64,000 nucleotides of DNA from Marthasterias glacialis (taxonomy: Eukaryota; Echinodermata; Asteroidea; Forcipulatida; Asteriidae). Below the pieces are notes generated by a model, which was not told where the DNA came from, ran no database searches, and saw nothing but the letters and a program-made list of their open reading frames with translations. Within the stretch, counting starts at the first letter, position 1; each line of letters opens with the position of its first letter. A program made the translations under genes and the position numbers. The stretch spans positions 9,268,963 through 9,332,962 of the forward strand of contig OU452231.1 in assembly GCA_911728455.2 (NCBI GenBank). Direction: 5' to 3'. Below, piece after piece: positions 37,001 to 49,579 of the stretch.

Positions 37001-40000
37001 TAAATTGAATTCAAGTTCTAATGAATCAGCCACCACAACCCTCGATCAATGCCGTAGACCGCTTCGCAACAAAATGCTACAAATATAACCAAAAAATACC
37101 TACATTTTTCCAATGAATACACTAAGCACCGTTGACTCATCCTGCAGGCCCAACACTTGAGATAACGTTCTGTAAAGCTGCGAAGTAAAAACAGAAAACA
37201 TACAAGAACATTGATTTTAGACAAAAATGTACAAAATTGGAAAAGGAGAACCACCACTACAGAGATTTCAATCGATCCTTAGACATTTGAAAAAAAAATA
37301 TTAGTATAGAAAAAAATAAATACTACAACCTAAGTTTTCCTTGCTATTGCTTCTTCCAAGTTCTATTAGACCACCGGCTTCCCTAGTTTCCCTGTTATTT
37401 TAATATTTATTTATTAGTTTCTTTAAATGAATTTCTCTTCATTCCCCCCCCCCCTCACCTGCCTGCTGTACACGATCATTTATTTAACTCGTCTTTGTTT
37501 TCTGTCGGCTTGTTTGACTGTTTTCCTCTTGTGTTGATTGTCCTGATTGAAGGCATCACATCTCAAGCTGAGATTATCAGGAGTTGCCTCCATAATGCTA
37601 TTTCATGTTTTTTTTATAGCCTATTTTGTATGCGTCATGTGTTAGTTAATCAAATATTTACTGTTTCGTTATGCATTTTCATTTATCTGCGATATGGAAA
37701 TAAGTGTTGTATGAGTATTCCAAAATAATTTCTTAAGGCAGTGAGTACATGCCACTATTGACACTGTACTACTCTGCTTTGGATTCCCAGTACGATCAAT
37801 CCTACTACCGCCAAATAACTGGTTTTGTGAATGAATGCACTAAATTTTCCTTTTAACTTGTCACATTATAAAAAAGATTAAGGTCTTTGTCAACGTCCTA
37901 AATTGTTTAAGACTGAGACAAAGTCCTCAGGTATTAAGACTGAATCAAAATGGAAACAGAATTTCATGACAAGTAAAACAGCTCTCAAGGCCTGTAAATA
38001 CAACAACAAAAATTCAGGGATAAAAAAACACACTTCTAGATCTAAGTCCTTGGTACCATTTTATGTTTACCTTTGATGATTTTTGGACCTGATTGCCCAG
38101 ATAGATCTTGGTGAACTGCTCAAAGAAGCTAAGCATTGCCAGGTCTAGTTTCTCACATCCTCCCTGTGCTAACTTAGCATCAGTCAGGTTCATCAGCTGC
38201 AGAACTCTGTGAAGGAGAAATATAAATGAGATGTCCAAATCTTTGGGAAAAAAGTCAGCAGAGGTTTTTTTGTGTGACTGAACTGACTGACTGACCATCA
38301 AGGCCGAGAATTCATGTGTCCATTGTGCATTAAAGCCCCAGCTCAACATTGGTAAGAAGAAAAACAGAAATGTTCACAGATTTACATATACCTTGTATGG
38401 TATAAAGATAATGATGGTAGAAAACTTTCCTTGAAATATTTATGCCTGAAGTGTTATCGTTTTTGAATAATAAATGAAATAAGATCCAAAATTAGTTTTC
38501 GTCTCAGTGAGGCATGCGTACAAAAATGCTGAGCGCATTTTTACCGTTTTCTCGCAAATGAAACAACGAAGTGAGCTGACATTTTCACAGGTTGATTTTA
38601 TTACAAATATCTTGATTTGTGCAAAGAGTGAAAGCATTATCGGTCAGTTTACCAATGTTGAGCTGGGGCTTTAAGCGAAATGAAAATGTACTCCAGGCAA
38701 CCAGGGCCAAATTTCATCGCTCTGCTTACCCTAAGCGACAAATGATTATGATACCAGAAAAATTACACTCAACATAATCAAACATTTTGCTTGTGTGTGT
38801 GCATACTTAACATCCCTTTAGAGGCATTTTTTTGTTACGCAGCTTATGCAGAAGTTTGACGCTTACCCTTAAGCAGTAGTCCACGGTAAGCAGAGCCATG
38901 ACATTAGGTCCTGCATATTTATCATTTTCATTTTTCACTTAATTAATTCTGGTTGCGAAGCCAAGGATTCTCAGAAAAGTGAACTCGGAGAGAAGACGAG
39001 AAAGGACCCGTACAGAAAGATATGGTGTCTAACCCTGTGCAATGCCTAAAATGCGCCCAGCACAGTAACACACACATGGAAATTGACTCCCAAAATGGCG
39101 CACCCGAGACTACTGTGGTGATGACATCAGGTAAATTAAGTCAATACATCTTACTATTTGCCCTCACCATGGAGTCCTGTTCTCTGCAAGAAAGAAATTA
39201 TACACATGTCCCAAGACGGACCAAAACGTTCATAACCTTCAATCTATAAAGTTACTCTGACAGCAAATGATGACCATAAATGAAATGTTTCTCGAGTTTT
39301 AAAGCATTAGTAAGAATGCATGTCACACAGTGGAGACAGATTTTGTTAAATTCGTTTTTAGTTAGGTCAAGACAGAGAGAGGAGTGTCACCTGCACACAA
39401 GCTGCCCATCCAGTGCGTCGTGCTCCTCCGCACTCGTGAAAGACACCCTACCACCAATCTGAGCACCGATAATGTACACCAACCATGTCAAGCGACCTGG
39501 AAGTACACAGTGCAATTAAAAATGGTTTTCATAGATACTGTAGACTAATTCGAGCAACTCCTGCATGGGGGTTTACACTGCCGTAGCTATGGCCGCCGTA
39601 CGCGTTCACGACGCCACAACAGCGCGTCAGCCACCGCATGTACCAATCTGCATGGAGGATTCACAGTGTGTGTGCGTCGACGCGCTGTGTGGCAGCCATA
39701 GCTGCAGTGGTGCAAACCACCAGCTGCACGGACTAGTGTTTATGTCCATAAATGCCTGTTAACCATGACTTAACTGATTGCAAAGAACTGTTTTCTATTT
39801 AGTAGCAAACAATTTTTTAATGGCCTTATGTTTCGACCCTAGCAGAGTCTTTCTCAAAGTTTATTTAGTAGCTCTATGAAATATGACCGTGTTCTGGTCG
39901 GACTTTTTTTGCTAATATTTCTTTGCCCTTAGCTGGTCCGGACTATAATTATGAAGTGGACATTAAAACGTGAACGTGCCAAATTAACTGAAAAGACCTT

Positions 40001-43000
40001 GTGCATTGGCCGCAATCTTTGAGGTCAAACACAGAATCGAAGGTGCGTAGTAGCTGTTTTTACCTCAGGGCGAGGGCGCCCTTTCCTGTACTAAATGTTC
40101 ACAGTAACGTCATACGCATAAGGTCTATTACAACAAGTTTTTGTGACAGGGATCAAAAAGTTTTTTTGTTTTTTTTTAATATTAGCATAAACAAAATAAA
40201 CTCAATAAAAACATTAATTTTAAGCAATCAAATTTATTAAAAATATATGTATATATGTTTCCTGCAAGATTCAGAAAGCAAAGAGTAAGGCTTTATCCGC
40301 TTGGTAAGTGATGACGTTTTGGAGTCGGAAGTACAGTGTAACAAATGTTCATGTACAAGTATGTATACCATTCATTTACTTTGCACTTCCGGCTCCAAAA
40401 CGTCATCACATACGAACTGATGATAATTATTTGTAATAATATAGGGCTGGGTTTGGACCCTAGCATAGTGTAAACACATGCATCATGAGAGCTGCAATCT
40501 AGTCAAACTTGCTTCTTGGGTAGCCTGGGGTGGATTTCACAGAACTAGTCCTAACTTAGGACTAGCTACTCGTCCTAAATCGAGATAAGACTAGTCCTAA
40601 GCTCTGTGTGAAATCCACACCCAGTAGGCCAGTTAAAAAACTACTAGCCTCTTAGAGTATTTCCCCTGGTTAATGAATGACCCAGCGAGGTGGTGAAAAT
40701 GCAAACTGATGATGGAAACAAAATTTACGATGTCTACAAACTGACAAGAACGCAGCCCTCACACATGATTCCGTCTACACACCCGATTTGTGAGTTCTTG
40801 ATACATTACAGGTCAAGGAAAAAGCTCTTGAATGATACAAAATGATTTTTTTTTTTTTTAATTAGTATTTCCTTTTTCGCAAATCTTCACAGCGAGGTGG
40901 TGGATATATAGACCTTATGCACATTACGTCATTTGAGTAGGGCGCCCTCGTTTAGAGGTCAAAATGAAGTTGTTCATTGGCCAATCCTGTGCGCCGCGCG
41001 TACAAATCTCTGCGTTTCCATTGTAACATCATCGATGTACCTCTAAGATGGCGGAGTAATGACGTCAATGCATAAGGTCTATTGGCAAAAAATTGAGAGA
41101 GGTTGTCACTGAAAGTAGTGAGGTGGGCTGCCTCTCGTTTGAATGAGCAGGGGAAACGACTGCCTGTAAGGAACTGCATAAAACTATCACACAAAACTCA
41201 CACAAGGCTAGTCAGAATGTACCAGGGATTGAGTGGGTTAAAATTAAAAATCAAGAAAAATTTTACGGTAAAAAACTCTTGTCCGGATTTTGGGCAACAT
41301 GTCATTGTCCGGAATTTGGGCAAGCAAGACAACAAGGCGTTAGCATTTACAGATATTTTTTGTAAATGTGTAATGCTTCTCATTGTTCTGAAAGCGCCCT
41401 CTAGCGTTCACCGTTTCTTAACTTTAGGATATAGGGATATAACGAAGACTACCAGAAACGATGTGACTGCTTTTTTTGTTGTCGCACGGACAGTGTGCAG
41501 TGTGTACATCGTAAATCATCATTAAAAAAAAAAAATTGTAAAACAGAAAAATCTGGACACAATAAGATTTCTTTTAAATCCGTAAATCCGAAAAATTTGG
41601 GACAAATCTCATCCCTAATATACAGCTGACTATACCTGTGGAATAGCCATGGGGTCAAGCCAGAGGAAAACAAATAGTGCACAGCCTGTTAAAGGTTGGT
41701 AAAGTTTAAGAAATGACATCAGGTATAAAGACGTACCCTGTTGGGTTGCCAGCTCAAACCCTGAAGCATTGTTCCGGATCAGTTCCTGGTATTTCTGTGC
41801 CGAGGCATCAAACAGCTGGAAGAGGAGTGTGCAGGTTTTCTCGTACTCGCACCGGCCAATAGTGGATAACTGAAATAAACATCAGCAATTAAGAAAGAAT
41901 ACACTTCAGATAGACCACCCAACCTGGGGTGGATTTCAAAAAACTAGTCCTAACTTAGGACTAGTCCTAACATATGACTATTCCTATAAGTTAGGGCTAG
42001 TTATTCATCCTAACTCGAGATAAGACTAGTCCTAGCACTTTGTGAAATCCACCCCTGTGACATCAAATCTTTACAATAGAGCCAAGGGGCATAGACTTCC
42101 TGCAGGCACAATTTGTACACAGCTCAATGGAAGAACCTTCAAATCTCACATTTTTATGGTGATTAAAGCTAGAGTTTTCACCAACTAAGGGACCACATTC
42201 AGCTGTTACCTTGAAAATCTTGGATTTAAGTTAAAATTGTGATACCAAAATGTAAAAATCTGATTGCAATGACTTTAAATGGGATGACCCTAAATGGGAA
42301 AACATGGAATGGAAAAACCTTAATGGGATAACCTACATAGGAAGTTCTGAATGGGATTTTCTGAATGGGATGACCTAAATGGGAAATGTGGAATGGAATA
42401 ATCTGAATGGGGATAACCTAAATGGAAAATGTGGAATAGAATAACATGAATGGGATTACCTACATGGGAAAACATGGAATGGAATAAAATGAATGGGAAA
42501 ACATGGAATGGAATAACCTAAATGGGAAAACAAAGAATGGAATAACCTGTATGCCATACAATGAGAAACTATAAACGGGAAAACATGGAATGGAATAACC
42601 TAAATGGGTAAACATTGAATGGAATAACCTGAATGCCATACAATGAGAAACTCTAAATGGGAAAACATGGAATGGAATAACCCAAATGGGAAAACATGGA
42701 ATGGAATACAAGGAATGGGATAAACTTAAAGGGAAACCATGGAATGGAATAACCTGAATGGAATAACTCGAATAAGGGGACAACTCTTAACGGGAAAACC
42801 AGGACAGGAATCTTCTGCCAACCATCTCAATACCTGGTCTAACTGTTGCTGTACCATCCCTGCATCATCCAGCGGATCCTCCCGCCCATCTCTAAGGATA
42901 GCACCAACTGCCTCCATTCTGGAGGTCACATACGCTTTGGTCACCTCCGGGGTATATACCTCAAGTAAATGAGGCTCAGTCGCTTTGACGTAGGGTACGG

Positions 43001-46000
43001 ATGCCACCATGCGCTGCCACAGGGTCAGTAGGTAATGAATACTGTTGGGGGCAAACTGCCACACCTGCGGCAGGAAAAAACAGCACTCAGAAGTTCTCAT
43101 TTTTGTGCATTAAGATTTAAAATAATATTATGCGGTTCTTATACAGCGCACATATCCTAGTAGCTAGGCCAAAGCAGCATTATTATCCCTGTTCATCAGG
43201 CATACTTAGACCATTCCTCAAACTTTCTCACCTCCCTGGGCAGCATACAACCCTAAGCTGCTTTAAATTAGCACTGAGGGGATAATCGAATACAATATCA
43301 TCTCAGCCCTCGCAGGTTCTCATTTACACACCTGGGTTGAGAGAAGCAATTATGGTTAAGTGCCTTGCTAATGGACACAAGTGTCATGACCGAGAATCAA
43401 ACCCATACTCAGATGATTCAGCCATCAGAACTTGAGTCTGATGCACTAGACCTCTCGGCAACGAAACGCCAACATTTTGTTTTGTTATTTTTTTATTGCT
43501 ATACGTCAATGTATGCTAAGCACCGCATAACCAGTGCTTTCCGAGTTCTGCAGGAAAGAAATCCACAGAACCTCAAAAGGAATTCGAACCCAAGATTCCC
43601 ATTGATAATTCGCAGATAATTTTACCCTTTTTCACAATGCTGCTGTATAGGTAATAAAAACTATTCGAGCAAATTTTTCATACTGCGGTGTAAAATAATA
43701 AGGAAAAGTGTTCCAGACAAACTCTTATACCCAAGTACTTTTATACAGCCTTTGATACCTCATGCATTGATAGGACCAATGTCATGACCACACTCTACAT
43801 CAAGTGCTGAACAATTCCAATCAAAAATATGGCAAAAGAATTTGAAACTTTACCAAGGAAAGGGGCACGTCATTGCTAACAAAAAAACATCCGAAACTAT
43901 GATTAAAAAAAAGAAGGAGGTATGCTGAAATGATGGCATTTCCACCTTACGGTAACCCCTGGGACTGTAGATTTCAAGCTTTTTTTTAACAGTATCATCA
44001 ACGCTAGAGAAGCAGATCATAGAACGTGATTTCTTTATATCTGAAGAAAATTACAGCTGATTTTCTTCACTAAGCAGACATAAAAAAAAAGTATAACTTC
44101 AGATATAAAAATCTGAAATTTCTCATCCCTGACTTTACCTGTAGACTAGTAATAGTGAACTTGGCAATGAGCTCAATGACGTCGGAGTAGTTCTCAACCT
44201 TGACGAGTTCACCCAGCTGATAGTTTGATTTGAGTCTCGCCAACAAACGACAGAACTCATGATAGTTTCCTGCATTGGAGAGACTCTGTTGGTTAAAAAA
44301 AAAACAAAGGAGAGGAGAGGCTTGTAATTTCTTCCCGACTTTCATAAGCTTCTGTAGGGGACATGGAGACTAGACACCCCTATAAAAAATGAATGTAGCA
44401 GTCCTTTTACTTTCTTCAGTTTGTGGTTCATGTAGATGTTAGGTAGCCCTTGGTAGGTATCCATTGTCAGCACTCTGCATGCATTGGTATCTACCTGAGT
44501 GATTACACCCCTGTTCCTAAATAGTACAACCTGGATGGACAGGAAGTTACTCTATATTGGGGCTATTGGTCACTTTTGGCAGCGGTGAACTAGAGTGAAC
44601 ATCACCATTAATTCCAGCGTCTTTCTGCCTTTTCTTTACAGAAATCCCACTTTCATAACATTTTAATGTACCCTGGTGGGAGTCATTCCTGACCACCGCC
44701 GGGTGTAACACTTCCTGTTGGAAAATGAGTGCATCAGAAATAATGAATTCGATCTTAGAGCTCCTCTTCAAGGAGAGAGCGCAGAGGGCTTTTGACAATT
44801 TACCTGAGGATTTTCAAGGATGCCTCTCACGCCGTTCACAAGATGAGATAAGAACTTCGCTCTCTCTGCATTGTTGAATAACGATCGACGCACTGATGCG
44901 ATCTGAACTAAACACGTCAATGCCTGATGCAATAAGAAAAAAGGTTCTGAAAATTAGAAAGTAGTAATCGCAAAATGGTTCTGCCTTCTCCTCTATAATG
45001 CAGGGCTTGAAATTAACACTGGACCACAGGCCTGGGGCCAGTGAATTTAGCATCGGGCCAGTAAACTCACCACTGGACAAGTCCGGCTGTCTTGTATTTT
45101 CCATTAAGTGCTCATCCAAATAAAAATAGTTTACTATTTTGTTAAACTGTGTAGACCACCTTTTTCCCCTTTGATTCTGTTTCTGTAAAAAACATTCTGG
45201 TCCAGTAAATTTTTGTGCTGAAATTTTGTTGTGGATTTTCCCAAAAATCCAAGGCCTGATTAAGTTTAAGTTTGAGACACTAACGTCTACTAATGGAGTC
45301 AAACTATTGATAGGAAAGAGGAGCAATTTACAGGCATGCAACTTGGACTTCACAAAAATCGAGGAAATTCCAATCTTTACAAGACTTTGTACAGTGTTTT
45401 TCAATTTTTAATGGCATGAGTGTGAGGTGAAAAAACAAGGAAATCAGCTGATCCGAGGAAAAGTTGCATGCTTGAATTTATTGAGGAAAACAAGATGCTG
45501 TGCTAAGCAAATTACAAACTACAAAGTTTAAAGACGTGCTTATTGTTCATGTCACTCAGTCTGAACCTGATTCCAATGGGACGCTTTTGAGACACTGGTG
45601 GCAGCAAACACAGTGGGCCTTTTTGGAAGTTCTGAGAATGCCTGCATATGCTCAGTGTTGCGCGTGTAGTTCTGAGTATGCGTACTCCTGGTGAGAACTG
45701 TGAAAAAGGGACCGTCCAAAAGTCTCCCATTGGCTTGTATTGCCAATGCACAATGACACGGTACAACAAAAAATGTGGTAAAATTGACTCTTTTCAAACA
45801 AATCATACAAATAATGAATGTTCTTTTCAAACAAATTATACAAATAATTAATGTTTATGAGTGCGATGGGTGAGAATATTTCACGAGTTGAAATATGGAA
45901 TGTTTCATTCAACGAGGCAAGGCCGAGTTAAATGGAACATTCCATTTTTCAACGATTGAAAACATTTTTTTCCATTGCAAGAATACAAAACATTTATTAT

Positions 46001-49000
46001 TTGTTTGATATAACACCCACATAAATCGTTGTCATTTGATTGGAGAATAAAACTATCACAGAGTAATCAAATGCACAAGGTTGTATTCTGGCACCCACTG
46101 CGAGGGCCTTTTGTACTGCTGTGTCTAACGCATTGTACTGGCCTAGCATAATATAGTCAAAAAGTCTAGCAAGCAACAGTAACAATGGCTGGAACAGAAG
46201 TGCACGGTGAATAAAGCCAAAATGCATTGTTAATGACATAGCCAGTGTAATGGTTTGATTAATGTATGCCACGTGACCTACAATCCTCCAATCAAATGAC
46301 AAGGATCTAATTTTGTGCTACATAAAAGAAGCTAATCTAACACAAAGAAGTGATGAGAAAGACTGCAAAATAGAACCTAGGTTTAATTTTTGTAGATTAA
46401 TGATGGCCTCTACTCACCAACTGAGCTAGGGCGGGGGGAAGAGATTTGTAGAGTTCAAAGAAGAGGTCAACTGTGCTGAAATCAAGGAAAGCTGTGGACG
46501 CAGGAGAAAAATATTGTGATTTAAAAACAACATCTCCATCGTTTTCCTAAGAGCACTAAGACCATGTAATCTGTGACATCACATGTTTACAACACAAGAC
46601 AGCCACACAGTCTGGACTTCCTCCAGGCACATATGTTCACAACTCAACAGAACAAAATAAATCACAATGGAAACTGACTGAGTAATTATAAATCAATTTT
46701 GGGGTGAACAAAGAACAAATATGACTAGAACAGGATTAGAACCTACGACCTTCAGATTACCATGCTGGTGCTCTACCAATTGAGCCATCTAGCCATATGT
46801 TGGCAGTCTCCCTATTTTGTCAATATATATCTTTGTTCAAATTAAAGTTAATGCCATTTACTACAGTTGCTTCTCATTCAAGAATCTTCAAACATAACCT
46901 TGAATTTTGATCTGAACATGACCTTTGAGCTATTACCTGTTCTCCAGCCAGTGGGTATTTGCACGGTGCAGTTGTCGTCTGTCGACTCGTCTGTTGAGGT
47001 GCCGATGAAGTCAAAGGTCAAACAATTCTGGGTCAATCGCAAGAGCTGGGTCATGAGGGAGTGTTTGTTTTCGTCGTTGAAGTCGACGCCTTCCTTTGAC
47101 GCCTGGATGGAGACAACAAGGAGATAGATTTCATACTCACTGCTGTAAAAGATGCTCCTTTTTATGTTCTGTCCAATGCCACCTCCTCCACACCCCTCTC
47201 ACCACACACATACACACTTTCAAAGTCCTCACCATCAGTTTCGTTATTTGTCAGCCTCACTTCCTTGAGTGATTTACTAGGATCCTTCCTCACTCCAAAT
47301 GGGTAACTCAACACCCAAACTGTGGTACTCTGATTATGGTGGTATGCCTGAACCCATGTAAAGCATAATCAGTTTACTCATGCAGTCCCCAGTCCAACAA
47401 AATCAAACAAAACCTGCTGTTAAAGTTTGATGGAATAGGGACTGTTAGAGTTGAGGGGCAACAATCTTTCTTTTCTTTTTTTTATAAAATTTTATTCAAT
47501 TGCAATGTCAATGAGTTTGCTAACTCTTTTAAGCCTCTTGGTGTGTTAAAAAAAACTGTTCCCCTTTCAAATGAAAGTTGAGGTCATCTATTAAAAACAT
47601 GGAACGTCCATCTTAACCTCATGTAAAGGGTCCAGCTGATTCATGGTGAACAAAATCCACATTTTCTCGAAAGAGAAAAAGAAACCCTGGTGCAGTTTAT
47701 GAGAGCATTTGTTGTCTTTACTAATTGTCTTAATAATGGTTTCACGCTCCCGGTATTTCAAAAAGTTAAGACCATTGGTTGGTTCGGAAATATTTTCAAG
47801 AATCCCGGAGCAAGTGGTTAAGCTGATGATGAGATGAAGAAATTGTTCAAATTTAATTGAAAAAAAAAAAAATTGGGGGGAGTTCACTGACCTGTTTGAG
47901 AAGGTTGCAGGCCAAGGTAAAGATATCGAAGAGGACAGAGTCACGGAATGAAGACGCAATCTTCCTGTGTTTGGTGAGCGGTCTCACTGTATCAGGCTAC
48001 CAGGAAAATGAGAAAGTACATATCAAGATACATGTTATGTCTTACTAAACGATACTCATTTCAAAATCAAGGACCATTAACTGCTACCTTACATTAAAAC
48101 CTTCCATCTTTCCAAAACATTTGCCAATGAATTGACCGGTCATTTAAAACCAATCATCTGCATTGTGTATTATGGCAAACCAATGCACTGAACTGTCTAT
48201 GTCAGGGATGAGAGTGGATGAAAATGAAAAATCCACAAAACACCGGTGGAGGGTTTGGTGGCTACCAGCCACGCCATAACCGGTATCAATGGCAACATTC
48301 TGTGCTTAAATGTACATGTAGATTGGGCAAGCACCTCGGTGTAGTCAAAATACAGAACAAGTACTGTGTTAAGGCTTTACAAGGGCCTGGATGTATGTAA
48401 ATGACATTTTTTTTTAAATGACAATAAAAATAAAAAGAAATATGGGGTAAACAAAATTCCCTGGGCCATGTGCAGGAGCACTGCAAAGCAAAATATCTAA
48501 TCTAATTGTTCGGCAGCCATTTGGGAGCAATTAAAAATACTTCCGAGTGACCCAATTCACCTGTCGTCACCCACGATAAATCTTGGTTACGCCATTTGGG
48601 AGTCAGATTCCCAGTGTGCAGGGCGCATTTTAGGCGACGCTCGCTTGGTGAGCCCCACACCATACCTCTACAAAATGGCAGACTGTGGGAAGACAGTGGC
48701 TGCGTGATTACAGTGAAGGGGGGGGGGGTCTACCCAAGCCAATCAAGTTAAACCCCAGGGGTACCCACCTGATTCATTTCGTTCACAAGCTGAGACATTA
48801 ACTGCACCCCGATGACAAAATGATCCACAGAACCCTGCAATAAAATGAAATAAAAACAATTTGCCTATATAATAACACATTACATTTCTTCATTGTGAAG
48901 AAAGTCCCGGCCACAATTTCATAAAGCCTGCAAGCACACAAATTTGATAAAGCACAGATAAAACTTGCTTAGCAGAAACGGGTTACCAGCCCAAAATACA

Positions 49001-49544
49001 ATGTAATGTACATTATTTGTGACTGGTTCCCTGCTTATTTGTGCTAAGCAGAAAACTTTGCTAAGCACACATTTCTGCTTAACAGATTTACAAAATGTGG
49101 CACAGATATGGCACCCTCACAAACTAAGACAAATATTGCTCAATATACAGACATGGAACTAGATCGTCCTATCTTCAATGTATGAGGCTGCGGCAATCCA
49201 GTAGTAGCCGTAGCCGTAGTCATAGACGCTAATTCGGATATGGCCTCAGTTTGGATGCATTGATTTGAATTGAGCTATACCAAAAACAAACAAAAAGATG
49301 GTGGACATACCTGCAGGAATTTGGAGACATCATCGATGACATCTCTGAACACCCAGTTGTCTTTCTCACTGTCAAACCATCCCAGCTTTGTGATGCGGGA
49401 CAGCAGCTGCCGAGGAGGAATAAGAAAAACAAATCAGAGCTAACAATAATTATACGTTGAATATCAGGTGACCTAATTCTGAAAACAATTTTTCAGGCCT
49501 GCAATAGACCAATCCATTAAGCCCCGCCCCTTTACGTGTTGACC

Positions 49545-49579
<35 letters not shown>

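Noticed and set aside
42460-42783. Minus open frame with repeated SIPCFP
   Set aside because: Translation of the degenerate minisatellite.
45000-45075. GGGCTTGAAATTAACACTGG text resembling a recurrent repeat of marine genomes
   Set aside because: I could not find a second end or another clear copy in the window, so no element is called.
44814-45404. 196-codon minus open frame
   Set aside because: Only its last part lies over XPO7 exon 10, and it reads that exon in the wrong frame; the rest is intron.
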